From Ignelater luminosus (Eukaryota > Arthropoda > Insecta > Coleoptera > Elateridae), in assembly GCA_011009095.1 (NCBI GenBank), contig VTPC01091260.1, forward strand, positions 134,721 through 198,720: a stretch of 64,000 nt of DNA, read 5' to 3'. A program made the position numbers and the translations under genes. Below, in pieces: positions 47,468-58,700 of this stretch. Positions within the stretch are counted from its first letter, which is position 1. Every line of letters begins with the position of its first letter. The notes beneath the pieces were generated by a model. The model was given only the letters and a program-made list of their open reading frames with translations. It was not told the DNA's origin and ran no database searches.

Positions 47468-47919
47468 TTAAATGTAAAGTAGAATTCCTGTCAAAAATAA
47501 TAATGAAAACGTCATCAATTTTTTATTTCCAGTTTGTGAATTAAGTTGCTTAGATTGACGATATTTTTCTAGCATTTTTGCAGCTTCTTCTCCGGGCGGA
47601 TCCAAGCATTCAAATTCGCAGCAACGTTCTCCAACTCTGAACTTATTGCAGAACTGAAACAGATCATATCTCACGTTACGTAATGTTAACTGTTAACAAT
47701 TAAAATTAATGTAATTTTACCACTACAATGTAAACTCATAAATCATCTGTTCTAGCTTGTATATACGTACATAAGGAGGATCACAATAAATTGCTTTACA
47801 CCACATCGGTTCGGAGTGGTAACATACGCACATTGTACATACAGCTGGTCCAGGTACGTACAACATCCCGTGAGCGACGGTATGTCCTTGGAAATCGGTA
47901 CATTCTTCTTCAATTCCAC
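47468..47919 (-). CDS. C-terminal exons of a VWC-domain, membrane-tethered protein
   Basis: Two minus-strand exons, 47919-47771 (acceptor TGTTTCAG, phase 1) and 47653-47468 (acceptor TGTTTCAG, phase 0), flank a 117-bp intron with GTACGT/CAG ends. Together they encode about 110 residues. A cysteine-rich module runs from [10 protein letters not shown] through [13 protein letters not shown] and [10 protein letters not shown] to [12 protein letters not shown], the pattern of a von Willebrand factor type C domain, an extracellular module often involved in BMP/TGF-beta binding. After a charged linker the protein ends in a hydrophobic stretch ([16 protein letters not shown]) without a cytoplasmic tail, as in GPI-anchor signals. 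The N-terminal exons with the signal peptide are not seen nearby, so a long intron to the right is implied. The phase 1 entry is typical of extracellular modules. The exact orthologue is not identified. Confidence 0.8.
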
Positions 47920-47959
47920 CTGAAACAATAACAAAAAATATTCTCTAATGTTTTATTTG

Positions 47960-48715
47960 TTACCGTTGTCTAAAAATAAAAATAATCTAAAAGTATTTTG
48001 TGTGGTAGTTACCCACAAAAAATGTACGTGAATAATTCAGCAAATAAACATGTACATGCCTAAAACAGATCATGCACGCAACTAAAACTATTGATATTTA
48101 CCGAACATTCTTAGAATTTTAATTTCGATTTAAATAATTATTTATTTCGGTTCAGTTTCTACTCGTTTCTAAATATAGAAAAATTTAAATAAACAAAATG
48201 CAGAAAATTACAAACTGTGAGCAATATTTTCACATCTTTTTAAGTATACAGGGTGTCCAGTTACAGTAAAAAAATATTTAAAACTAATTACAAGACATTT
48301 TTTAATCTTCTCTATGTTAATTACTTTACATTATTAATTATTACAATGTTAGTTTCAACGTCACTAATAGTTAGTGTAACATCAAATAATAAGAAGAATA
48401 CTTTCCCAGGGCTACTGACCTGGAGACAGTATACAAAATCTGCCTATTAACTCCTTTTGTAGGAAATATCTCTTAGAGGTTATTAATGCGGTTTCAGTTC
48501 AAATTACTCTACATCATTTTTGTATTAATCGTTTAGATGAAATCTAAAAAAGATGGAATGTAACGTCCCGTGAATGACATCGACATTGTACTGATGAGTT
48601 CCAAAAGTATCTTAAACAAATCAGGACCTAAAAAATGTTACTTTCTAAAATCTACTACGCAATGCTTTTATGCTTCAAACGAATCTTCCCAATTACGATA
48701 AAAATCTTAATGGGG
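47960..48715. other. non-coding DNA with a TACAGGGTGTCC-type repeat end
   Basis: At 48247-48258 the word tacagggtgtcc matches the common terminal sequence of several dispersed insect repeats. The following open frame (48253-48450) starts within it and is unlikely to be a gene. Probably part of the intron upstream of the VWC exons. Confidence 0.4.
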
Positions 48716-48720
48716 GGCCC

Positions 48721-48912
48721 AAAGCGAAGAAACAGATGATACGGGCATTAGAACTGAAAACAAAAGAATAACTATCAAGAACACCAAGACCTTTCTTTTA
48801 ATTAACCTCAAGAGTCTGAAACCTCAAAATTTGCTGAGTGTCGGTACAAGAATACCACGAATATATCTCTTATTTTGACATAAAAACCAATTTAGAAGTT
48901 TCCTGAGAAAGA
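48721..48912 (+). repeat. direct repeat, left copy, flanking a LINE fragment
   Basis: From aaagcgaagaaacag to ttcctgagaaag this block matches 49548-49730 in the same orientation, with scattered substitutions and small indels. The right copy follows the LINE coding end, so the unit is probably the LINE 3' untranslated region present twice. Confidence 0.75.
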
Positions 48913-48954
48913 GCTAATGCTGGTCTATGCAGCGCTGGGATAGAATGCACTGTA

Positions 48955-49545
48955 GGTGGTAAATACAGCTAATACCAAATACATGCACATGACTAGAAAC
49001 AGGGGAATTGAAGAAGAGCTCACTGTAAATATCAACGAGAAAACTTTTGAAAACGTGAGTTGTTTCAAATATTTTGGGGCTCTAATTACAGAGGATACTA
49101 CAACCTCCTGAGGTTCTTCAAGTCAAGGATAGTAAGCAGGAACACTAAAATAGTATTGTACCTCAGAGTTATCCACTCAGTTGTAATGCATCGCAGCGAA
49201 GCGTGGACCTTGACCGTCAGGGATGAGGAAGCCCTTAGAAGATGGGAAAGGAAAGTATTAAGAAAGGTATGTGGACCAGTTCGGGAAGGGCAGGCCTGGC
49301 GGATAAGAACCAACGCGAAGCTTCAGCAGCTGTTTGGAAAGCCTGGTGTTTTCGTTGAAATCAAGAAGGGCCGCGTTTGATGGGCGGGGCACGTCCAAAG
49401 AGCAGGGCAAGAACGGGAAATAAAGGTTTTTGTGAGTGAACCGGGAGGAAGAAGGCCCCGACTAAGGTGGACAGAGGATGTGGAAGAGAACTGTAGTGAG
49501 GCAGGCCGGGGCCCTCCAAGGACTGTAGCGCCACGGGGAAGGAAG
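48955..49545 (+). pseudogene. C-terminal fragment of a LINE reverse transcriptase (RTE-like)
   Basis: The plus-strand frame reads FKYFGALITED, then EAWTLTVRDEEALRRWERKV, LRKVCGP, AWRIRTNAKLQQLFGKPGVF and, after one stop (49378-49380), WAGHVQRAGQ and a GRRPRLRW block. This order is characteristic of the region just after the RT domain in RTE-like arthropod LINEs. The GC content is higher than its surroundings, as expected for a fairly young transposon. The catalytic RT core is absent, so it is 5'-truncated and dead. The open frame on the opposite strand at 49683-49462 is a shadow. Confidence 0.85.
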
Positions 49546-49547
49546 GA

Positions 49548-49730
49548 AAAGCGAAGAAACAGAAGAAACGGGCATTAGGACCGGAAATAAATAAAAAAGA
49601 ACTATCAAGAACACTAAGACCTTTCTTTTAATTAACCTCAAGATTTGTTGAGTGCCAGTACAAGAATACCACGGATATATCACTTATTTTAACTTAAAAA
49701 CTGATGCAGGAAATTTTCTAAGAAAGGGCG
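49548..49730 (+). repeat. direct repeat, right copy
   Basis: Matches 48721-48912. It follows the LINE fragment directly and is probably its 3' untranslated tail. Confidence 0.75.
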
Positions 49731-49739
49731 AGCTGTGAT

Positions 49740-52700
49740 TTGCCAAACTTAAGAACCATTAGTTGTCTTGATAGATCAAATTCCTTAAAACAACCGGGAT
49801 ATGCTTTGAACCTATGTTTTGGGTAATGATCTAGATCCATCTACTAGTTTAAATACATTTACTGCAAATAAACTGCAGCACTTTCTGAATATTTAGTATA
49901 TTTGTAGCTTGTAAGACAAGGGTAACTAATCCAAACAGTAAGGAGAGAAGCCTATAATGGATCTAGTTTGAATTGCTCTAAAAACAACAAATTTTTCCCT
50001 CTTTTAGGTTTTCTTAGTACGATTTTAAGAATACAGTTTGTCAAAAGTTGCTGATTTTCTGTAAATATCTCGAGAACTATGAGATAAAGAGTTACAATTC
50101 TAATTTCAGTTTGAGATAATGGTATGTGATAAAAGAGTTAGTCGGGAATTGTTTGAAAAACGCAGTGTCATAGATTCAGTCTGCGATATTCCTGCCAAGC
50201 GATTTTTTGGGATACAAGATAGGAAAATCTTGACAGAATATTCTGATGCACAGTTTCTGAAACTATTTCTGTATTGACAGATTCTAATGGTTTTTGACAT
50301 ACAAAAAAATCTGGCAAAAACTTGACTACACCCTATTTCATAAACTTTTTATTTCAAACGGTTCAAACCAACAACATTTGACACTATTTTATATCAAGCG
50401 TGCTAGGAAGACTTGAAAGTGTGAATACTGATTAGTCGATTTTATTATTTTAGGACTACCCCATACAATATAAAACTAAAAACAAAGATTTGTTGATTTT
50501 TCGGACACATTTCCTTTAAGATACCTCAGGCGCACTTATATTGCGCTTCATGTTTCTTTTCTTTTAAGCTTGTCATGGAAGCAAATCCAGTTATAGCAGT
50601 TACTTGTGGTAGCAACAGAAGGATTTGTTCTTCACTTCTTCAACTAAATCACCTACTTCTACTTGTGATGGTCAAGATCGGATTTTGTATTCTACCAAGC
50701 CACCGATGTTGGCCCAAAATCAAGTTTTACCTTTCACTATGTTATAGGCAAGTAAGTCTTACCCTCTGCCAGCAAGCAGTAAAAAAGTATTTTGAAATTA
50801 ATAAACGTAAGGAGAAACATCACCTAAATCTTCGGCACATTAATCTTAACAGTTTTCATTTGCTCGTTCATTTTAAAAGTAAAATCGATCGTGTCCAATA
50901 CAATCTGCCTGGTGTAAATGGAGTACACAAAGCAAAGAAGTGGGTTTGAATTTAAAACCAAGAAAAAAAGTTTTGAGTCTGGAGCCGAATTTACCTTGTA
51001 GTTCGTGCCCAATAGATAGGTAGAAAAAAATGAGTAATACAAACAACACTTGGTAAAGATCGGAAAAAAAATTGAGGATAAGCAAAAAGTTATTTTTAAG
51101 AAAAACTAGAGACCAAAAATAGTAACAATAGTTTTCTCAGCAGAGAGACTCGTCAACTTTAAATATGGTAAACGGTTATGAGTAATGCTATTAACCATTT
51201 TGAATAATCTACGACACAGCATGAGACTAGATTTAGAACGTTTTTTAAAGAGGAGAAGGACCACTGTCGCTGTTTTTTCTTCTGAAGTTCAGTTCATTCC
51301 TAAATTTTGTTGGTGACGACAGTGAATTCCATAATTACAAGCCAAGGTAATCTTTAAGCGAACCGTAATATAGTATAGCTGCTTGAAAGTATATTGGAGA
51401 ATCACAATGTTTTCTACTAAAAAGTTCTTCTAGCTTGCATACAATGCCGTTAATAAAAAATCTATTTAACAATTTAACGAGTCATTTTTATTTTAATCAT
51501 AAAGTGATTGAATATTTTAGGCAGAAGTAACTCTTGTTTGTTTTTATAATGAAAATATAAATTTCCGATATTAGGTTGTAAAATGTATTATTGTAATTCT
51601 TATTACTAATTATCTATAATAAAATAATACAAAATAAATAAATAGCTAATAAAAAAACCAAACATTTATTATAATTGTAAATAACTCCGTGTTTAATCTA
51701 ATCTAATACATCTGACACAACACAACACTCGACTATCGCGTGTTGTTTATGTGTTAAGGTAAAAGACAGACCTTCATTTAAAATTCATAGCGCACTTGAC
51801 CACGTTTTTTTTAGAGCACATGATATTAATCGAAATCAAACCGAAACCATCCTAGACAGTTATGTAGAATTGGAAAATTTATCATATAATTGTGTCATAG
51901 ATGTTCAATTCCATTTGAACTTTTACATTTGATAGGTTATATTTTATCGATGCCGTCGTTCAGTTTATGTAGAAGAGATTATAATTTATGACGTATAATT
52001 ATTCTTTTTTATTGAAAACGGGAAAAAACTGTACAATGAAACGTTTCATTACAATAACTCCAAATAATACGAAATAAGCCTATTTAAAAGAAAAGCAAGC
52101 TTTGCATGCTAAAAGGCGCATTAAAAAAAGAAACAAAAAAGCGTTTTTGCAAAAAACTAGACACATCTCTACCGCTAATATTTCGAGGCATTCAAATGTG
52201 GTTTCGTCTTTTCAATGGATTACTTAACCTACTTCAAAGAGTAAATTACTCTGCTTTATGGAAACGCGAATAAATCGCGTCAACCAATTTTAATTTTCGA
52301 ATTATTTACCTAAAATGGTGTCAATATATCTCTCAAAAGTTGTTTACGACGTCTTGAAATTTTATCAAAGTCTTTCTTTGAAGAGATGTTTTTAACAACT
52401 GAAGCGAAATCGTCTGATTATTGCTTTCTTCCTAAAGGAAGTTAATCAAAATCAGAAAGGTGAATAATTGCTACATCTTTTCCTTTTTATATTTTTATAT
52501 TAAGGGCAGGTTATTGAGGAAATAAATAAGTTCAAGAATGCGAAGTTTTAAGTTCAAAGATTTAAAATGAACCTTAATTTATAAATAAAAAGTTTTATTA
52601 ACAACTGTTCTGGATTTTTTATACGCGCTTCAATTTATTACCCTCTTTGTTTATACGATATGCACTCCCCGCATGTTTTAATTAAATTACAAAAACTCAA

Positions 52701-53600
52701 ATGTTAAACAAAAAATGGTTTACCCTCTTGTTTTTTGCACGTTTAGCTAAAATTTGCATTTGTTACTAGAAATAGAGCTCCTTTTGTTTGGTTTTTGTTG
52801 CATTAATAACTGAATTCCAGTCCTAATTATGTTTGGGTCTCCTATTACATTGACCTAACTATATCAGCGTAAATGAAGGTTCAAATATGTACTAAATCGA
52901 AAAATTGAAGAAATCGTTCCTTTTTTTCTTTTTACTTTCATTTAAATACAAAAGCTTAACTAGAGTAAATGTAACTGATAAATTACCCTTTAGAATTATG
53001 TTAGTTTTAAATATTTTTACGTAAAAGTCATCTATCTGCAAGCAAACTTCGAATTTTACCAGTAATTGGCGTAAAAATAGAAGTTAATCAATTAAGTAGG
53101 GAACTGTGGTTTTAAAAAATCAACTGCTTTCAGCAGGTCTTTCTTCTACTCCTTCATCTGCTGTTGATTAACTGATGTCCAATTTCATGCTATGATCACC
53201 GGTTGCTTCTCTCCTAAAGTTTCTCCGTAAAACCTTTTTCCCAACATCACTTGGAACGTTAAAAACCACCTTTGGGCATACTTTTTTCTGCCTGATCAAA
53301 CCTATTTTGTTTTGGTTTTGCCATTCTATATCTATTACCACTATTCTGCTTCTAGTCTGTCTAATTCTAATGCCCAATGTATGATTTATTATACTTAAAA
53401 TACAAGATCATCGAAAATGAGTTGTAGGTTATGTAAATTAGTACTATTTTTAAAATAAATGTTTAGACGCGCATACTCATTTTTTTTGCTCAGGGTTTCT
53501 ACAGTCCAAAGATATGTAAATGTAATATCGATGTAATATATCTACGTGACCTACATTCAGAATTATCGGGAGTTTTGATTAATTTCTAAACGTAAAATCT
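49740..53600. other. gene-poor DNA, nothing supported
   Basis: An open plus-strand frame of 124 residues (50575-50949) has no identifiable domain and no splice support; it may be decayed transposon. The rest is AT-rich with short T and A runs. Confidence 0.4.
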
Positions 53601-53609
53601 CTGGAAGTT

Positions 53610-54450
53610 GCTTAAGTTTCACTCAGCAATGGAAGAGATAGTGATCAGAATATTGCTGCTACCAACGATGTATTTGTTCCAAGTAAAGGGTAACTGAATG
53701 AATCTATTCGATACATTTCAAGCCACACTGTATCCCGTCGATCGGACATAGCGGCAAACTGGTTCCATAAGCTTTTGCACAAGCTCTGCAGTGACTTGTC
53801 GTGATGTCCAAATCTATTTAGATCGGAACTCTTCAATAGTTTGAACCGTTTTACCTATTTTTCGCAATGTTTCCTTCACGATAGACCAATATTGTTGAAT
53901 AGGCTGAATTGTCTGGGACAGCATACTATTCTTTCATCTTCTTTGAATAATGACAAAAATCGCGAGATCTGGCCAAAATAATGGTTTCTTGTCATGTTTT
54001 TTTTTAAGGAAAGGCAGAAGACGTTTCTCCAGATATGTTTTGCTGTTAATGGTTCTCGTGGTAACGAACGAGCTGTTTTTTAAATCACAAAATTGAAACG
54101 CTTGCCATATTAGAAATTTCCTAGGAAACTTTGTTTTGGGCTTTATTTTGCACTTTTGTGGAGCATCCTCACGACACTGAGCAGCATAATAAGTAGTATT
54201 GTGTCAGCATGCCGTACAGGTTTCGAGAGCGAGTTTTCACTGTCACATAATGTTTTGCATCCCGATGCGGAACAAATTAATACTTTATGGGCTACATTTC
54301 GCGACGAGGTCTTGGGATTGTCTGCGAACATCTGCAATATCTTTCGTTCCATTTTACGGTTAGTTATACCATGTTATTTCCGGATTTTATTTCGATCGTT
54401 AGACGTTCCCTATACGTCTTCAGTACCCGGGCTACTGTAGAATTTGGAAG
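53610..54450 (-). pseudogene. Tc1/mariner-superfamily transposase relic
   Basis: On the minus strand, shifting frames give, in order, an N-terminal helix-turn-helix-like part (NPKTSSRNVAHKV, about 54325-54287), FPRKFLIWQAFQFCDLKNS (about 54135-54075), TINSKTYLEKRLLPF (about 54050-54010), FWPDLAIF (about 53985-53960), QQYWSIVKETLRKIGK (about 53910-53855) and VQKLMEPVCRYV (about 53775-53735). The DDE block and the YWSIVK motif place it in the Tc1/mariner superfamily. Several stops and frameshifts kill it. The terminal inverted repeats were not identified. A tandem 24-bp repeat lies just past its N-terminal end. Confidence 0.8.
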
Positions 54451-54475
54451 ATCTACCTTCTTAGCGAGCATTTTT

Positions 54476-54545
54476 GCAACTGGCACTTGATATATATTCA
54501 CAACTGTCACTTGACATATGTTCACAACTGTCACTTGTCATTCCC
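54476..54545. repeat. 24-bp tandem repeat, about three units
   Basis: CACAACTGTCACTTGACATA recurs with period 24 (starts near 54475, 54499 and 54523), the first unit slightly diverged. It lies just outside the Tc1/mariner relic and may be a subterminal transposase-binding repeat. Confidence 0.75.
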
Positions 54546-54749
54546 ACATCTATTAGCTAATTTGAACTCTCAGAATGTTATAATTTAAAAATCGGTAATT
54601 TAATTTTGTTTGATTTGAGAATTTTTGAAAAATCTAAATCATAAATGTAAAGTGGAAATCATGAACTGGGAAGAAATAGCTCTTACAATACGGGAACAAA
54701 ACTTTGATTTAGTAGAACAAAAACGTCCACCATTTTCTCCGAAATAGTA

Positions 54750-55745
54750 AATAAAAGTTTGACGCCAATTGATTTATTCAAGATGCTTTTAGCGAAAATA
54801 TAGTAAGTAGCAACTATTTGTCTAGAAACAAACAAAAATACGCAGGCCAAAAGGGGTTTCATAATATTTTCCGTCGCGTCTAGCCATAGTCCTATTGTCT
54901 GGGTATAAGTAGTCCGGTCCCTTCAAAATGCTGATATTGGAAAGCTCAAGTAAAGCCTTCTTGTTTAGAAACAAATTCAAAAGTATTCACAGATTCTTTC
55001 ACCTTAACGACAATTCAAAAATTGAGAAGAGTGATAAAATATAAATGAAATAATCTAAGGAAGTATTTCTTGATAGATACAATTTGATGCCTATATTGGC
55101 GCTGGAGATAAAGTGTGTGAAATGATTTCTTTAAGAAGAAAGTGTCGCTTCCCTCGATAATTAGTTTATTTCCATTTCTTCATTAGAGACCTTTTCAGAA
55201 AATAAATTATTTTGTGTCAGGACTGTCAAGATCCTATTGAACAGAAAAAGTTTCTCTAAAAGATTTTAAAAAGGAAATCACGGCAGCTATTACGTTAGTC
55301 ACCATGCAACTTCCAACATAACATAGATATTGGCATGACAACAGTCAGGTAACTGTAATATCAAACGTACCAGATGAAAATGTGCAACTAAAGGTTCTAG
55401 CAAACTCTAATCCAAAAAGGAGAGATGGTTGATGAACGAACCGTATTTCCTTTCCAATAAAGCAATGTGGTCAACTGAGACGTTTAAACAGAGCTAGGAT
55501 TAAGCCAGAAAATAGTTCTGGCCTTTGTTCCGTTTTCACTGTTGGAGTTTCCTAGCAGAATAGTGTTGGCAATTTTATCTAAACCATCATCAAATTTAAA
55601 CACTAGCCCTAAACCAAAATATCTGTCAGGTGTGTTACCGGAAACTCGTTTTGATGAAAAAGAATACTGGATTGAAACACAAGAAGCACTGCGCCATACC
55701 GGAAAATGTGAAAAGTCGGCATCTTTATGACAACTCTAAGGATGG
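54750..55745 (+). pseudogene. piggyBac-like transposase relic
   Basis: Plus-strand pieces in shifting frames match piggyBac-type transposases in order: LTPIDLF then SENIVSSNYLSRNKQKYAGQ (about 54757-54850), LSGYK (about 54896), FRNKFKSIHRFFHLNDNSK then IEK (about 54964-55030), YWHDNSQVTVISNVPDENV (about 55328-55385), and a tail RFDEKEYWIETQ (about 55650-55690). Much of the central catalytic part is missing or unreadable and stops occur throughout, so it is long dead. The TTAA target sites and terminal repeats were not found. Confidence 0.75.
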
Positions 55746-55759
55746 CGACATTTCTAATC

Positions 55760-58700
55760 TACCGAGATCTTTACATACTCTTGTGGTCATCAAGAAATTC
55801 ATTTTACAATCGTTAACGCTTCAAGAATGAGATGACAGATTGTCTAGTCATCGACTTACAACAACCAGAAACCAATGGAAAACGGATTTCTGCGACTATA
55901 TTTACTGTCACGTTTTTCCAGGCTGTTTTGGCATTTTCTGACATTTTTCGTGACTGTATTAAAAACCTGAGGTTCATTGGAATGTAATTTTTGTAGGCTC
56001 GAATCACAATCTAAATGATGCAATTTTCTTACGGTGGTTATCTGTAAATCGTCTCTCTGAATTAGTTTGAGAATGTACACTAAAAATTGATGCGCGAAAG
56101 GAGGGGGAGCTTTTATACATCAAAATTAAGTTTAAAAAAGATTTGTAAGCGAACTAACTAGGAAATTCCAAAAATTAAATTAAACCCACAGAAAAGTACT
56201 GAAACCACATTTTTCTTCACTTTCCTTCCTTCGTCGTACTTTTCAAATGCAGTTACTCACATGTAACGTGCGATATTTCATTATGCAGTCAAATTTTCTC
56301 AATACTAATACTGTTAATACTCCGGAAATTTCTTATTCCATTTTATATTTACGTCTCCTCTTAAAATGTACTTTTTTCTCGATGTCGCGTCGTCGGCGCC
56401 GGCAGCATCGGTCGGGGGAAACTAAAAGGCAACTAACCCGTTTGGGAAGCGCAAATATTTAGAATTTAAAACTTGTTTAACAAATTTATAGGTTAGAAAT
56501 ATCTCTTCTACAAATTAAGTGAGATGTTAAAAAGAAAAAGTAATATATATAGTAATAAAAACTGACATATTTGGCTCATAATATTAGAAGAAATATAACA
56601 ACAATAAATGAATGAAAATTAAAAATAATGATGTAATTTTAGAATTCGGTTTTTATTTCGTTGTTTCCAGTTTTCTATAAATTAAAGTTGTCAATCTTTC
56701 ATAAAAAGGGAAATGTAAAGACCAGAGAAAATGGCTTGCTCTAGATTTTATTCTAGGCGTTCCTACAATTTTAAAGTAGATTTTCACGTTTATATTTAGT
56801 TTTATTTTAATTAATCTTGAAAAACCACTTAGGAACACCACTTAAGATTCTAGAAAAGCTAAAATTGCACATAATTCCGCAATGCAGGTAATATAAAGTA
56901 GTGAAACCAGAGCTATGAGGTAAATCGATAACTTCTGACGCTTGTAATAAAAACAAACCACATTTATTTAAATATCATTTTATTCTAAAACTTAATTTAT
57001 TTTCTATTACGTTACTTGTAATAAACGAAATATTTAATAAAAGAAAAATGAGAAAAGTTTCGTAATAAATTCAAATATCATCAATAAGTCTTGATTCTTG
57101 GTTACGCAAATACGTTGTATTTTAAATTTGATTATTCCGATTCTTCCAAGTGAAAACAATATAAATTGCACGAAATCAGAAAAAATGAGCTACAATTTCC
57201 CAATAAATTGGTAAAGAGAACACTGGAAGAAACTTCATAAGCTCCAAAATTTAACCTATCAACGCGAAATACGTTTCAAAAACCAATATTACTTTTTCCA
57301 GATGTTACTATACGAAGACAACTGCTATAAATCCACAAAATGAGTCAAGGTCACATAATCAGAAATTTCTTTTGTCGTTAATCTTGAAAACGACAGTCAT
57401 TTATTTTCTAAAAAGGAATATTTTGCACTGGCATTTAATATTCTCATAATAAAGTGCTTTAGTCACGGTTTTGTAAGCGAGTGAATATGCGATTAGACAA
57501 CCGATTAGGCTACAAGAACTGAAGATTGATGGCTTTCCGGACTGAGCAAAGCAGTAGTTCCCGTAGGTAAAACTTTCACGAACTTAAGAAATTTAAATAT
57601 TTTCATCGATGGTATAATTTAAATTTTATCATTGCGTTTGTTGGAGTTTTTAATTTACATCACGGAAAACAAGTAGGTACGAGGTGTGTCGAAATAGAAT
57701 GTTACACACTAGCAATATTAGTTTTCTAGTTGTGATTTTTTGCATAAAATGTGCTTGATGACGAAATCAAACATAAAATAACAATAGTAATAATAATAAC
57801 AAAAACGTCGAGACGGTTGGCTTTAGACGAATCAAGAAAAAATAGAAAGTAATGTTGATAATAAACATTTCCAACTTTATTTTTCATTTACTTTCAGTTT
57901 GAGGTTATAAATTCGTGTTTTGTTAAATACGCTAGCTCTCTTGATTACTAACATTTATGTGCCTTTTTTAACTAACATTTTCTATTCACAACGCATCATT
58001 TAAAAGATAAAACTAAATAACGGGATAATTACGAAGTGTGACAATTAAATTTCCGGAATGTCCACCTGATAATGCATGTGTAGTGAGTGAACCTAATTGG
58101 ACATGGTTTCGTTTCCATTTCGAGATTCATAAATATAAAACAGGCAGGAGTAAAACAGTAATGGTTTTTAGAGACTAGTTTCAGGAACTCGGCGAATTTA
58201 TTTGTGAAAACACTAAGTACATATGAGTGTATTAAGAAATAAAGAAGGTGAGCAAGACGCAAAAGTCGATGAAAAAATTAAACGTGATTGCTAATACTGG
58301 CATGGGAACAACTTCCTTCTTCAAGAGTTTGTAAATTAACAAAATACAAAATTAAATCATCCACCATGGTTTCCAAATTTATTCCAGTGCGACTTTTTTG
58401 TAAGCACAGATTTCCAAACCATTCATTCTAAAGAACATTTCAAAAAATGAGTTTCAAAAATATTTTGACAAATCGATCAATTGGTCGAACGAGGAACACA
58501 AGCTCTTAAAAGAAGCATTCCGGGAACTACTTGTCACATCTCGTAGGTAATCGCACATTTACATGCCAAACGTAACATGTCCTTAAGGAATTATCATTGT
58601 TGGTGTTCTTTTATTACCTTTTTTAGATGAACGTCGGCACCCAATTTTGGAAACGAACATATTATCTTTGGTACTTCTCGCCTGTCGACGAATTTGGCAT

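Noticed and set aside
49098..49683. minus-strand frames with signal-peptide-like start, considered as first exon of the VWC gene
   Set aside because: They are antisense to the LINE fragment, so repetitive and not a gene exon.
50575..50949. 124-residue plus-strand frame considered as transposase
   Set aside because: No catalytic or zinc motif could be placed in any phase.
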